Shown here: positions 17,686-26,921 of the stretch, piece after piece
How the letters are laid out: each line of letters opens with the position of its first letter
Numbering within the stretch: position 1 is the first letter of the stretch
DNA from: Bdellovibrionales bacterium RIFOXYC1_FULL_37_79
Lineage (GTDB): Bacteria > Bdellovibrionota > Bacteriovoracia > Bacteriovoracales > Bacteriovoracaceae
Reading direction: 5' to 3'
DNA: 64,000 bases
Assembly (NCBI GenBank): GCA_001770015.1
Contig: MEQB01000064.1
Span: 1 to 64,000, forward strand
Made by a program: the position numbers and the translations under genes
The notes under the pieces: model-generated
What the model was told of the DNA's origin: nothing
The model's database searches: none
What the model saw: only the letters and a program-made list of their open reading frames with translations

Positions 17686-18504
17686 ATGAAATATAATGTT
17701 TTATTTTTGGCGATTACGATCATGATATCCTGGAATGTTTTTTCCTTTAACCCTGATGAATTATTTGTAAATGGCTATTATCATCAGGATGAAGTTCTTA
17801 CTCCAGAGGAGGGGATTATCATCAACGCCAAAGTGGATGGAGAATATCAAAATTTTGTTCTAGCGGCTTTCCCGCCATCTTTTATGGAATGGAATATTAA
17901 AAAAAGAAAACAGGCCATTAATGACATCGTTGAGCATCAACCACCACATTTAAATGGACCTCATAACGGAGTGGTGGCCACCTATGGATATAAAAGAAAT
18001 GATTCTTTTTTTGCGCTTAATAATTCAGTCAAAGGTATGGGATTTATTCCTCGCAGGGATACCATCAAAGAATTGATGATTAATCTTAAATCCACCCAAA
18101 ATGAACCTTATAATGTCAAACTGGGAGTGATCAGGGATTTGTATGATAATGTTGAAAAATGGTTTGATTTACATGGCCAGATTTCATTGGAACTTTATAG
18201 TGAAAGACAATTTTTAACCCAAACCTTTTTAAACCAGGCCTTTAATCCGGTCTCAACTATTGTTTACCTAGATATTCCTTCTTATAAATTTAAAGCGATT
18301 ACCCAGCTTCTGGATCCGCATGATCCCACCTTGACCGGATATGCACGGGATCTGGCTGACTATGCAAATTTGATTCATAGCTATTTTCATGGAGAGTTTA
18401 CCAAGGAATTTATTGCGGTCATTTACTGGGCAATCGAAATATATGATAATTCCCCCGGAAGATTGGATGCCCGGGGTTTGCGAATTGTTCCTCCGATGCC
18501 CTAA
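17686..18504 (+). CDS. Secreted protein of unknown function
   Basis: A 272-residue product with a signal peptide (MKYNVLFLAITIMISWNVFS) and GGGGAGG upstream of ATG 17686. The mature part has no motif I recognise. It contains LAAFPPSFMEWNIKKRKQ, a GVVATYGYKRNDSFFALNN stretch and VSTIVYLDIPSYKFKAI, suggesting a mixed globular domain, and only non-paired Cys. It is followed after 16 bp by a small gene with a strong ribosome site, so the two probably form an operon. Confidence 0.7.
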   Translation: MKYNVLFLAITIMISWNVFSFNPDELFVNGYYHQDEVLTPEEGIIINAKVDGEYQNFVLAAFPPSFMEWNIKKRKQAINDIVEHQPPHLNGPHNGVVATYGYKRNDSFFALNNSVKGMGFIPRRDTIKELMINLKSTQNEPYNVKLGVIRDLYDNVEKWFDLHGQISLELYSERQFLTQTFLNQAFNPVSTIVYLDIPSYKFKAITQLLDPHDPTLTGYARDLADYANLIHSYFHGEFTKEFIAVIYWAIEIYDNSPGRLDARGLRIVPPMP

Positions 18505-18520
18505 ACCTCCGGAGGAGCAG

Positions 18521-18868
18521 ATGAAGAAAACCTACACTCGCTTGGAAATCAATCAAATGGTAAGACGAAATTTACAGGCCAACTGTATTGATCTCACCCA
18601 GGTTAATTATTCAAGTTCCCTGCGAACGATCAGGTTGTATGGGAGATTGGTTAAAAATACCGGGAAAGATCTGGTGATCAAGGAGATTGAAAATATTATG
18701 CGGGTGTTGCAGGCAATACCCGGGATAATGGATATCACATTTGACCTTGATAATTGGAATATTTCCGCTGGAAGTATTACCCCCAAAGGTTCTAAAAAGA
18801 AAGATGAGAAAAAGAAAGAGGAAAACGCACACAAAGAGCCCAATACTATGCCGGATGATCTGGAGTAA
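18521..18868 (+). CDS. Small hypothetical protein with charged tail
   Basis: A 115-residue cytoplasmic-type protein. GGAGGAG just before ATG 18521 fixes the start; the longer frame from 18389 overlaps the previous gene. Residues 1-85 look like an alpha/beta domain (LRTIRLYGRLVKNTG, IENIMRVLQAIPGIMDI, TFDLDNWNISAG). The tail is a Lys/Glu run (KKKDEKKKEE). The IP.GIM.ITFDLDNWN part recalls BON-like or heavy-metal-like small alpha/beta folds, but that is only a visual impression. It ends 2 bp before the convergent mltD stop. Confidence 0.6.
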   Translation: MKKTYTRLEINQMVRRNLQANCIDLTQVNYSSSLRTIRLYGRLVKNTGKDLVIKEIENIMRVLQAIPGIMDITFDLDNWNISAGSITPKGSKKKDEKKKEENAHKEPNTMPDDLE

Positions 18869-18869
18869 G

Positions 18870-20780
18870 CTAGCGAGCGACAATTTCGGGGATGGTGATA
18901 ATCTGACCAACGGATAGCTTGTCGGTTAGTTGCCTGCTTGATTGATAATTTCTGGCCAGCCAATAGGGAAGTTCAAACCTTTTTAAGATATTGGATAGAA
19001 TATCCCCTCGCATAACTTTATATTCTTTGGTGGTAGCCACGCTGTAATTATTGAAAAAATCTTCTTGAATGGCAATGTGGTACTGATTTCGTAGTTTTTT
19101 AAATTCGATGAGACTTTCGTTGGAAAACTGGATTTTAATTTTTTGACCAAGGTGAATGGTGGATCGGATGTTTAGTTGATTTAAATGTCTGATCTGTTCA
19201 GTTCTGATTTTTGCCCAATCGGCATAATGGCCAAGGGTTTCTTCAGTTTCTATCGTAATGGTGTAGATGTTGTCTGAAACTAAAATAACGTCAAGTTCGT
19301 ATTTTTGTAAATTGATAGTTGGTTTTGAGATAGAAGTGTCAGCTGGTAAAATGGCGGTGGCTTCAACGGCTGGGAGTTGGGCAATGACCGCCGCTTGGGG
19401 GGATGCCGTTTGATTGATCTCACTTGATTGAGTAATGATGGGGGTAGCTGTTACAGTGGTTTTTTCTTTGGATGCCAACGCAAGTGTTTTGACATTTTTT
19501 GCGGGGATTTTAATTTTCATACCGGCATAGATTCTAGAGGGATTGGAGATTTGATTGTAGTTAATGATGTTGTCCATAGAGGTGTTATATATTCTGGAGA
19601 TGTCATATAAATTTTCCCCACCTGCAACCAGATGGATGTTTTCGGTGCCAAAAGTGTTGACCTCTTCTTTGACGGTTTTCAAAGAGTCTTGAAATTGAAC
19701 CATTTGTTCGTTAGTCGTGACCGGGATATGCAGGTGAAAATTTTTAGGCAAACGAAATTCCCCCTGGTAGGCGATGGGTCTGATTGAAGGGTTATAGGTC
19801 TGTAAAACTTCCTTGGAGATGTTCAGGTTTTTTATAATTTGTGAAACCGTATATTCCCGGTCAAGAGCAAAAATGGAAAAATCAAATTTCGGCGGAGCCT
19901 TGAAGCTTTCAAAATATTTTTCTGGATTTTTGGAAATTTCTACGGTCGCCATATAGGTGGCATAAAAGTTTTGGGAAGCAAAACCAAAGCGTCTTCCGTC
20001 ATATAATTCAACAATTTCATGAATTTTGTTTGTACCCAATTGATTGATGGCACGTTCAATGCTTTTCGGGCCATGGTTGTAGGCAGTCAAGGCCAGTGGC
20101 CAGGTTCCCAAGAGGTTGAAATTATCTTTTAAAAATTTGGCGGCAGCATAAGTGGCTTTGATCACATCTCTTCTTTCATCAACCGTGTAAGTGACTTTGA
20201 GGTGGTATTTTCTGGCCGTGGCTCGCATAAACTGCCAGATGCCAGCGGCACCGACTTTGGAGTAGGCCTTATAATTAAAAGATGATTCTACGTGAGGTAG
20301 GTAGGCCAGCTCCTCTGGAAGGTTTAAATCTTTAAAAATTTTTTTTATATGTTCCAGATATTTATATGATTCTATCAAACCTTGATAATATCGATCTTTT
20401 AACCCATATTGGAATCTTAAATTTGAACTCAAGGCAAGTAAATAATCTGGTGATTTTTCACCAATGATGTTGGCAATAGATTGTTCCTGGTCAGTAAGAT
20501 TCTGGTAATTTTTGTGGGCGATTGATTTTAAAATATTTGCCAATTCTTTTTTTTCCTGTTTGATAAACCTCAGGCGTTCTCTCTGGGAAGGCGGAAGGGT
20601 TACTTTTTTATAAACAATACTTAAATCATTTATGTCGTGGAGAAAGGCTTCTTCAGTAGTGATTTCGGTATAGACTTTTTTCCAAAAATCAACTCGAATT
20701 TGCATGCGGCCTTCCACGGGAAAATCTTGTGCCAGCAAATTGAGTGAGTTAAAAAAAATCAAGGTATAAATAAGAAACAT
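18870..20780 (-). CDS. mltD: MltD-like lytic murein transglycosylase with LysM repeats
   Basis: A 636-residue exported enzyme that cleaves glycan strands of peptidoglycan. A signal peptide (MFLIYTLIFFNSLNLLAQ) precedes a family 1 SLT domain with the catalytic Glu in LPHVESSFN, then GAAGIWQFM, LTAYNHGPKSI and NFYATYMA. Three LysM-type wall-binding repeats follow: NIHLVAGGENLYDISRIYN with YNQISNPSRIYAGMKIKIP, a middle one around IYTIT...LGQKIKI, and a C-terminal EYKVMRGDILSNILKRF. The ATG overlaps the stop of the upstream Omp85-like gene (TAATG), so wall cleavage and an outer-membrane protein are co-expressed. Confidence 0.93.
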   Translation of the reverse strand: MFLIYTLIFFNSLNLLAQDFPVEGRMQIRVDFWKKVYTEITTEEAFLHDINDLSIVYKKVTLPPSQRERLRFIKQEKKELANILKSIAHKNYQNLTDQEQSIANIIGEKSPDYLLALSSNLRFQYGLKDRYYQGLIESYKYLEHIKKIFKDLNLPEELAYLPHVESSFNYKAYSKVGAAGIWQFMRATARKYHLKVTYTVDERRDVIKATYAAAKFLKDNFNLLGTWPLALTAYNHGPKSIERAINQLGTNKIHEIVELYDGRRFGFASQNFYATYMATVEISKNPEKYFESFKAPPKFDFSIFALDREYTVSQIIKNLNISKEVLQTYNPSIRPIAYQGEFRLPKNFHLHIPVTTNEQMVQFQDSLKTVKEEVNTFGTENIHLVAGGENLYDISRIYNTSMDNIINYNQISNPSRIYAGMKIKIPAKNVKTLALASKEKTTVTATPIITQSSEINQTASPQAAVIAQLPAVEATAILPADTSISKPTINLQKYELDVILVSDNIYTITIETEETLGHYADWAKIRTEQIRHLNQLNIRSTIHLGQKIKIQFSNESLIEFKKLRNQYHIAIQEDFFNNYSVATTKEYKVMRGDILSNILKRFELPYWLARNYQSSRQLTDKLSVGQIITIPEIVAR

Positions 20781-21967
20781 TAGTGCCCCCTTCCAATTCC
20801 AACGCTAAATGAAACAAAGTTCTCTTCAAAGTGATTATTAGTTCCCCAGATGATTCCAATGCCGGGCATGGCGATTTCTTTTAAATATAAATAGCCGCCG
20901 ATACCGTATGAACTGAAATTTCTTCTTTGGGTATAGGTGGATTCATAGATTCCATAATCAGCAAAAGGTGCGATGGTCCAGGTTCCGTAATTTGCAAAGG
21001 ATACGGGGATTTGATAATCACAAGAAAAAGAAAGGGTTTGCTCAACCCACAGCCCACCTTCAGGAATTCCGCGAAAGGAGGGAATTGCACCGATTTTTTC
21101 CAGATCTTTGGATGAAGAATCGGAAATAACCAATATGTTCATACCCAGTTGCAAGGCATGTTTTAACCAGATATTTTTTTGGTATTTTAGATTGAAAATA
21201 TCTTTGGTAATGTTGTTATTACTATCAGATCTAGCAAATTGTTTGGCGAAGACGAAGGCGCTTTCAATTCCCTCGTTAAAATAAAATTTATAATTGGAAT
21301 TTTGATACTTGAGTTCGATTTCATAAAAATACGAATGGTAACTTGTCGGTACGATGAAATTATCTAAAACACTGTATTTTAGATCTTGGTAAATAAGGGA
21401 TAAACCAGCTTCTATTTCGGGTATGATCCGATATCCCAGGCCTGATTTGAATAAGGTTTCATTCTCCTTGAATCCATATTGGACATTATTTTCATTATAG
21501 GCCTTTTGATCAGTATCTGACTTGGAGGAAAGAATTTCAAAAATCCAGTCTGAATAAAACAAATCCTTATCCTTGTAAAAGAGCATATAGTTGTTGGATT
21601 CGCTGCCTAAACTGCCACCGATCACTGCCAATTTGCCCTTGCCAAGGAAATTTCTTTCGACTAAATATCCACCATAGGAACTGGAGTTACTGCTTACTTT
21701 GATTTGAGGTATGGGGATAAGCGTCCATCTTTCTTTTACCTCGATCAGGGTTTTGTCATTAAAATTTTTAACGTCGACATGGGAAAATAATTGACTATTG
21801 AGCAGACATTGAGTCAGGTCGGTGTTTTCGGTGCGGTTACATTTTTTGATCAAATGTAAAATGTAGGAAGTTTTAGTTTTGGTATTGCCAGTAATGGTAT
21901 AACTTCTGGCAACTACGGCGTTTATTTGGGCAATCAACAAAAGAATGAATAAAATTTTTGTTTTCAT
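20780..21967 (-). CDS. Short Omp85-type outer-membrane barrel (single POTRA-like repeat)
   Basis: A 395-residue protein with signal peptide (MKTKILFILLLIAQINAVVA). One POTRA-like segment (YTITGNTKTKTSYILHLIKK, CLLNSQLFSHVDVK, TLIEVKERWTLIPIP) is followed by a beta-barrel with GGYLVERNFLGKGKLAVIGG, aromatic strand ends and LPSFRG-type motif IPSFRGIPEGGLW. This arrangement resembles Omp85/TamA/surface-antigen proteins but with one repeat only. BamA has five and TamA three. No Shine-Dalgarno is seen before the ATG. Partnered with mltD by a 1-bp overlap. Confidence 0.72.
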   Translation of the reverse strand: MKTKILFILLLIAQINAVVARSYTITGNTKTKTSYILHLIKKCNRTENTDLTQCLLNSQLFSHVDVKNFNDKTLIEVKERWTLIPIPQIKVSSNSSSYGGYLVERNFLGKGKLAVIGGSLGSESNNYMLFYKDKDLFYSDWIFEILSSKSDTDQKAYNENNVQYGFKENETLFKSGLGYRIIPEIEAGLSLIYQDLKYSVLDNFIVPTSYHSYFYEIELKYQNSNYKFYFNEGIESAFVFAKQFARSDSNNNITKDIFNLKYQKNIWLKHALQLGMNILVISDSSSKDLEKIGAIPSFRGIPEGGLWVEQTLSFSCDYQIPVSFANYGTWTIAPFADYGIYESTYTQRRNFSSYGIGGYLYLKEIAMPGIGIIWGTNNHFEENFVSFSVGIGRGH

Positions 21968-22015
21968 GGGAGGTATTGTACATTTAAAATCTATCTTTAT
22001 AAAGGAAACAATCAG

Positions 22016-22852
22016 ATGTATGTGGAGTTAATAAAAAAAAGATGCTCGGTCAGAACGTTCACCTTAGATATTTTTTCTAAAGAAAAACTAAGTGAAATTG
22101 AAAATATTTTAAAAAATGTATCAAGGACTCCATTTAACACTTATGGCCGCTTTAAAATGATCAAGCTTGATCAAGGGGAAGGAAGGAGCCTTGTAAGGGC
22201 AATGACAACTTATGGGGTCATTAAAAATCCTCAATATTTTTTGGTAGGCATGATTAACAAGGTTACCGGGAATTTGGTGGATTTTGGTCATTCATTTGAA
22301 AAGATAATATTGGACTTAACCGCTCTGGATATAGGGACATGCTGGCTTGGAGGCACTTTTAATCAATCTATCTTTGCCAAATATGCCCAGTGTTTGGCTG
22401 ATGAAGTGATTCCCTGTGTAGTGGCCCTCGGGGTTAGTGCCTCTTTACAATCTCCCACGGACAGGTTGATCAAATTTATGGCCGCCAGTCATAAAAGAAA
22501 AGAATGGAAAGCTCTTTTTTTTCAAAATAATTTTAAGGATTTTGCAGTATTGGCAAATCACCACCATCAACTGGCCCTGGAAATGGTAAGACTGGCACCC
22601 TCTGCTTCTAACAAGCAACCTTGGCGTATTTTATATGAGGACAATTGCTTTCATTTTTATCTTGATAGAAATTCAAGCTATAACAGATTGATCGATTTTT
22701 TAAATTTAGCTGATTTGCAATTGGTGGATATGGGAATAGCCATGTGCCATTTGGAGCTTGCTTTATTGGATGCAAAAATCCTTGGACAATTTGAATTTAT
22801 AAAGGGGATGGAGCAAAAACATTATACTTATATAACCAGTTTCAGATGTTAG
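22016..22852 (+). CDS. Nitroreductase family oxidoreductase
   Basis: A 278-residue FMN-dependent nitroreductase-like protein, longer than the compact enzymes. N-terminal YVELIKKRCSVRTFT is the typical FMN-phosphate start. Then come DIGTCWLGGTFNQSIF and, near the C-terminus, LEMVRLAPSASNKQPWRI, which is the second FMN motif. This order (duplicated half-like layout) fits the TM1586 type. It is divergently placed 48 bp from the Omp85-like gene. Substrate unknown. Confidence 0.85.
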   Translation: MYVELIKKRCSVRTFTLDIFSKEKLSEIENILKNVSRTPFNTYGRFKMIKLDQGEGRSLVRAMTTYGVIKNPQYFLVGMINKVTGNLVDFGHSFEKIILDLTALDIGTCWLGGTFNQSIFAKYAQCLADEVIPCVVALGVSASLQSPTDRLIKFMAASHKRKEWKALFFQNNFKDFAVLANHHHQLALEMVRLAPSASNKQPWRILYEDNCFHFYLDRNSSYNRLIDFLNLADLQLVDMGIAMCHLELALLDAKILGQFEFIKGMEQKHYTYITSFRC

Positions 22853-22870
22853 AAAAATGCCAGGTGATGG

Positions 22871-23248
22871 TTACTGGCAAACGTTCTTGGAACAGTTTCT
22901 TTTGGGGAGGCGGGGGCGAATATAGACTGCCAAAATATGGTAAAATCCTTGAGCTATGGTCTTTATTAGCGGTAGCTTTAATAGCCTAGATAATGTTTTA
23001 TATTTGGGAATTCTTTTAAATATTTCTATAAAAGTGTCAATTCCTTGATAGACGTTTCCCTGGGAATCAATACTGTGCATGTATTTATCAACGTCAGACA
23101 TTTTTAAATGATAAACGGATACATCAAACTCAGCTTGCGTGTAATCCTGTCCAGTTAAAACATTTGCCTTGTCGAGTTTGAGAAAATGTCTAACCCGGTT
23201 TTCACACATAAAACATTTTCCGTCATAAAGAATGGTAAGTTTGTCCAT
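22871..23248 (-). CDS. DCC family (DUF393) thiol-disulfide protein
   Basis: A 125-residue protein opening with LTILYDGKCFMCENRVRHFL. This contains the DGxCxxC signature of DUF393, a thioredoxin-like group assumed to do thiol-disulfide exchange. The hydrophobic KTIAQGFYHILAVYIRPRLP and a Cys-containing tail complete the family form. It converges with the nitroreductase gene, with an 18-bp gap. Confidence 0.88.
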   Translation of the reverse strand: MDKLTILYDGKCFMCENRVRHFLKLDKANVLTGQDYTQAEFDVSVYHLKMSDVDKYMHSIDSQGNVYQGIDTFIEIFKRIPKYKTLSRLLKLPLIKTIAQGFYHILAVYIRPRLPKRNCSKNVCQ

Positions 23249-23386
23249 ATGAACATCAGTCTACCTACTTATCATATTATTACAATCTTTTTTGCAGTCT
23301 AGCACGATCTAAAAAATGTAATGAAATAAGCTGAATTAACACTAATATAACTATCATTGATAATACCCTGGAAAAGGAGGTGTGGG

Positions 23387-24175
23387 TTGGATGCTAAACA
23401 GTTTTTTGAGAAGGTTTGGGATGATTATATAAGGGTGACTCCCCAGGCAAATAAGATCAATCAACTTTTTAAAAAGAAATATGGCCAGGTTGTGAATGAT
23501 CATATTGCTTTTAGGACTTTTAATTTAACTCCTTTGTCGGTCGGGGAGCTGGAACATTTCTTTTTTGAGATGGATTACCGCTTTGATAAAGAATATCAAT
23601 TTGAAGAAAAAAAACTGTATGCGAGAAGTTATGTACATCCAGATGAATCAATGCCGATGATTTTTTTTAGTCAGTTACTGACAGAGCAGTTAAGTAAAAA
23701 ATCACAAATTATTATTTCCAAGCTGGTCGAGCAGATCAATAAAACAAAGATCCAGGATTTGGGCTTTTTTTATTCGGGCCTTGGATGGGAGATGCCAACC
23801 TATGACGAGTATCTGGTTTTGTTAAAAGAAAGTGAGTATGCAGCCTGGCTTAGTGTCATGGGAATGCGGGCCAACCATTTTACACTCCGGGTTTCATCCA
23901 TTACTAATGCTCTGGATTTAGTGGAGGAAAATAATTTTTTATTAAATATATCGGGAGGCAAAGTCAAAGGTTCTCCTCAACTTTTATTGGAACAAGGAGC
24001 TACGCTGGCGGATTCCGTGCTGGTAACTTTTAAGGACGGTACCAAGCAATCAGTACCCACTTGTTATTATGAGTTTGCCAAAAGATATTTAGATCCATCA
24101 GGAAATTTATATAGGGGTTTTGTGACCAGCAGTGCAGATAAAATATTTGAATCAACCAATCAGGGGGGAATATGA
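23387..24175 (+). CDS. DUF1338 protein, short HglS-like 2-oxoadipate dioxygenase/decarboxylase candidate
   Basis: A 262-residue DUF1338 protein. The metal-binding VOC-type motifs are seen as NDHIAFRTFN and ANHFTLRVSS, with GWEMPTYDEY and a late CYYEFAKRYLDPSG. HglS, the characterised member, converts 2-oxoadipate to 2-hydroxyglutarate in lysine breakdown but is about 460 residues; this is the short form. The start is TTG 23387 with a near-perfect AAGGAGG at 23374-23380 and 6-nt spacing. The ATG-like frame upstream is not supported. The next two genes overlap or abut it and encode other lysine-pathway enzymes, which strengthens the assignment. Confidence 0.85.
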   Translation: MDAKQFFEKVWDDYIRVTPQANKINQLFKKKYGQVVNDHIAFRTFNLTPLSVGELEHFFFEMDYRFDKEYQFEEKKLYARSYVHPDESMPMIFFSQLLTEQLSKKSQIIISKLVEQINKTKIQDLGFFYSGLGWEMPTYDEYLVLLKESEYAAWLSVMGMRANHFTLRVSSITNALDLVEENNFLLNISGGKVKGSPQLLLEQGATLADSVLVTFKDGTKQSVPTCYYEFAKRYLDPSGNLYRGFVTSSADKIFESTNQGGI

Positions 24176-25263
24176 GCGCAGGATTACTTATCGGTGCAGG
24201 AAAAATAGGACAGGCAATTGCTCACTATCTGTCACTTCATGGCCATGAATTGGTAGTGGTTGACGAAAATGAACCAAGTTTGAAAGCTCTGGATAAATTA
24301 AAAGGCATTTCGACTGTAAAAAATCCAATTGAAAATGAAAATGATCTTCGAACACTTTTATCTAATAAACATTTCGTGGTATCGGCAGCCCCATTTTATA
24401 AGAACAAAATGATTGCCAAGGCGGCTTTACAAGCAGGGGTCAGCTATTTTGACTTAACCGAAGATGTGGAGACCATTAAATATATAGAAAATTTATCCAA
24501 GGAGGCAAAACCTGGACAGTTTTTTATTCCGGCCTGTGGACTGGCCCCTGGTTTTATTACCATTCTTGGGAAAAGTGTCGCCGATAAATTTGATAAAATT
24601 TTTGAGTTAAAACTGCGTACTGGTGCACTACCTCTTTATCCGACCAACCGGCTTAAATATAATTTAACGTGGTCAACCGAGGGCCTTATCAATCAATATT
24701 GCAATGCCTGTGAGGCCATTCATGAAGGTGAGATCGTCTATTTACCGGCCCTTGGTGATTTGGAGGTTTTTACTTTGGATGGTATCGAATATGAAGCCTT
24801 TAATACTTCGGGTGGACTGGGTACTTTGGTGCATACTTTAAAAGGTCGAGTGCACAAACTTGATTATAAATCAATCAGGTACCCCGGGCATCAAAAGTAT
24901 ATGCATTTTTTATTAAGTGAATTACAAATGGAGCACCTGGAAAATAGAAAAAAACTAAAAGAGATCATGGAGGCTTCCATCCCTGGCACCAAGCAAGATT
25001 TGTGTCTGGTCTTTGTCTCAGCGAGTGGAATGAGAAATGGTAAGTTGGAACAAATTTCAGATGTTAGAAAAATTATAAATCAAGAAATAAACCAAATTCA
25101 CTGGGGGGCCATTCAGATTTCCACGGCCATGAGTGTTTGCGCAGTGATTGATTTGTTCAGTAAAAATAAGTTTGCTGGACAAGGCTTGGTAAAACAGGAG
25201 GACATCAGACTGGAGGATTTTTTACAAACCCCGTTTGGGGTTTATTTTAAAGCAGGATTATAA
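24172..25263 (+). CDS. Saccharopine dehydrogenase / L-lysine 6-dehydrogenase family enzyme
   Basis: A 363-residue NAD(P)-binding enzyme. Residues 4-9 give the Rossmann GAGKIGQ, followed by VVDENEPSLKAL. Family motifs include PACGLAPGF, NLTWSTEGLINQYCNACEAI, GEIVYLPALGDLE, AFNTSGGLGTL and IRYPGHQKYM. This set fits lysine 6-dehydrogenase or saccharopine dehydrogenase, both of which lead to allysine; which one cannot be decided by eye. ATG overlaps the DUF1338 stop by 4 bp and its own stop abuts the aldehyde dehydrogenase ATG. The context supports lysine catabolism. Confidence 0.88.
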   Translation: MSAGLLIGAGKIGQAIAHYLSLHGHELVVVDENEPSLKALDKLKGISTVKNPIENENDLRTLLSNKHFVVSAAPFYKNKMIAKAALQAGVSYFDLTEDVETIKYIENLSKEAKPGQFFIPACGLAPGFITILGKSVADKFDKIFELKLRTGALPLYPTNRLKYNLTWSTEGLINQYCNACEAIHEGEIVYLPALGDLEVFTLDGIEYEAFNTSGGLGTLVHTLKGRVHKLDYKSIRYPGHQKYMHFLLSELQMEHLENRKKLKEIMEASIPGTKQDLCLVFVSASGMRNGKLEQISDVRKIINQEINQIHWGAIQISTAMSVCAVIDLFSKNKFAGQGLVKQEDIRLEDFLQTPFGVYFKAGL

Positions 25264-26826
25264 ATGAAAATTGAAAATTTGATTAATGAACTGGGCATTG
25301 CTAAATATTTTGATCAAAAAAAAGCTCACGCTCTTTTTGTTGGAAAACAATCATATCAGGGAGAAGGTGCTGGTATCGAAGTCAATTCCCCCATTGATAA
25401 TCAACGGATGACCCAGGTTGCATCTGCCAACTTGAATCAAATTAATGAAAACTTGGCATCTTTTCAAGATGCATTTCAAAAACTACAAATTATTCCGGCG
25501 CCTATTCGTGGAAAATTAGTGAAAATAATTGGAAGTAAAGTTCAGGCCAAAAAAAATGCCCTGGCCCGCATGATCACATTGGAAGTTGGTAAACCCTTAA
25601 GCGAAGCCCATGGAGAGGTGCAGGAGTGGATTGATATTTGTGACTTTGCGGTAGGGCTTTCCAGGCAGCTTACCGGACTAACCATCGCCACCGAGAGATA
25701 TGATCATCGCTTAATGGAACAGTGGCATCCTTTAGGGCCGGTACTTGTCATTTCTGCTTTTAATTTTCCGCTGGCGGTTTGGGCCTGGAATGCCATGATA
25801 GCTTTTGTCTGCGGTGATAGTGTGGTATGGAAACCCTCACTGGTTACCCCGCTTTGTTCAATTGCTGCCCATGAAATTGTCATGGATAGTATTAGGGAGA
25901 TAAATAAAGAGGACGGCGGTTTTCCTACCTCGATACATGGATTATTTTTAACCGGAATAAAAGAGACAAAAGAGCTGGTTAAAAATCCGGTTTTTCCCTT
26001 GGTCTCTGCCACAGGCTCAGTGGAGATGGGCCGGGATGTAAACGTCAATGTCGCTAAAAGATTGGGGAGAAGTTTGTTGGAGCTTGGCGGAAACAATGCC
26101 TTGATTATATCAAATTTCGCAGATATTGATCTGGCCATTAGAGCAGTTGTTTTTTCTGCGGTGGGAACCTCTGGACAGAGGTGCACAACCCTTAGAAGAC
26201 TTATTGTTCATGAGGCGGTTGAAGAAGAAGTGATCGGTAGGTTAATTAAAGCATACGGCACTTTGAAGATTGGTCATCCCTTGGATGAAAAAAATCACAT
26301 GGGTCCTTTGATAAATCAAATGGCATATAACAAAATGGTGGAGGCACTCCACCTGGCAAAAGAGCAAGGTGGCACAATAATTTGTAGAGGGGAGCGAATT
26401 TACCCCGAAGAGTGTGCGGGTGGTTATTATGTGACTCCCGCGTTGGTTAAAATTGATAAAGATGCTTTAATTGTAAAACAAGAAACTTTTGTGCCGATTT
26501 TGTATGTGATTACTTATCATGATTTGAGTGAGGCAATCGCTATCAATAATAATGTACCCCAGGGATTATCCTCTGCACTTTTTTCCACTAATATATTAGA
26601 AGTCGAGAAATTTATGTCAGCCATGGGTTCTGATTGTGGACTGGTTAACATCAATGTGGGAACCAGTGGTGCGGAAATTGGTGGGGCATTTGGGGGTGAA
26701 AAAGAAACTGGAGGAGGAAGGGAATCAGGTAGTGATGCTTGGAAAAATTATATGAGAAGAGTAACCAGTACAATTAATTATTCAACAAAATTACCGCTGG
26801 CCCAGGGAATCAAGTTTGAATTCTAA
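25264..26826 (+). CDS. ALDH7-type aminoadipate semialdehyde dehydrogenase
   Basis: A 520-residue aldehyde dehydrogenase. Motifs include VISAFNFPLAVWAWN, VVWKPS, the catalytic Glu in LLELGGNNA and the nucleophile Cys in SGQRCTTLRR, with GGAFGGEKETGGGRESGSDAWK near the end. The EMGGGR-type C-terminal sequence and the long NFPLAVWAWNA pattern are typical of ALDH7 (antiquitin), which oxidises 2-aminoadipate 6-semialdehyde. It is directly fused in expression to the two preceding genes (stop and ATG adjacent), completing a three-gene lysine degradation cassette. No aminoadipate aminotransferase gene is next to it. Confidence 0.94.
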   Translation: MKIENLINELGIAKYFDQKKAHALFVGKQSYQGEGAGIEVNSPIDNQRMTQVASANLNQINENLASFQDAFQKLQIIPAPIRGKLVKIIGSKVQAKKNALARMITLEVGKPLSEAHGEVQEWIDICDFAVGLSRQLTGLTIATERYDHRLMEQWHPLGPVLVISAFNFPLAVWAWNAMIAFVCGDSVVWKPSLVTPLCSIAAHEIVMDSIREINKEDGGFPTSIHGLFLTGIKETKELVKNPVFPLVSATGSVEMGRDVNVNVAKRLGRSLLELGGNNALIISNFADIDLAIRAVVFSAVGTSGQRCTTLRRLIVHEAVEEEVIGRLIKAYGTLKIGHPLDEKNHMGPLINQMAYNKMVEALHLAKEQGGTIICRGERIYPEECAGGYYVTPALVKIDKDALIVKQETFVPILYVITYHDLSEAIAINNNVPQGLSSALFSTNILEVEKFMSAMGSDCGLVNINVGTSGAEIGGAFGGEKETGGGRESGSDAWKNYMRRVTSTINYSTKLPLAQGIKFEF

Positions 26827-26921
26827 TTTTTTTTAGACAAAACAAACGATAAAAGCTAAAATTATTTTCACTGCAAAACACCGTCGTCGAGGTCATTATT
26901 TCTGAAAAATGTCAAGTAACA

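Noticed and set aside
18389-18520. Longer frame for the small protein at 18521
   Set aside because: It overlaps the upstream gene and lacks the GGAGGAG found at ATG 18521.
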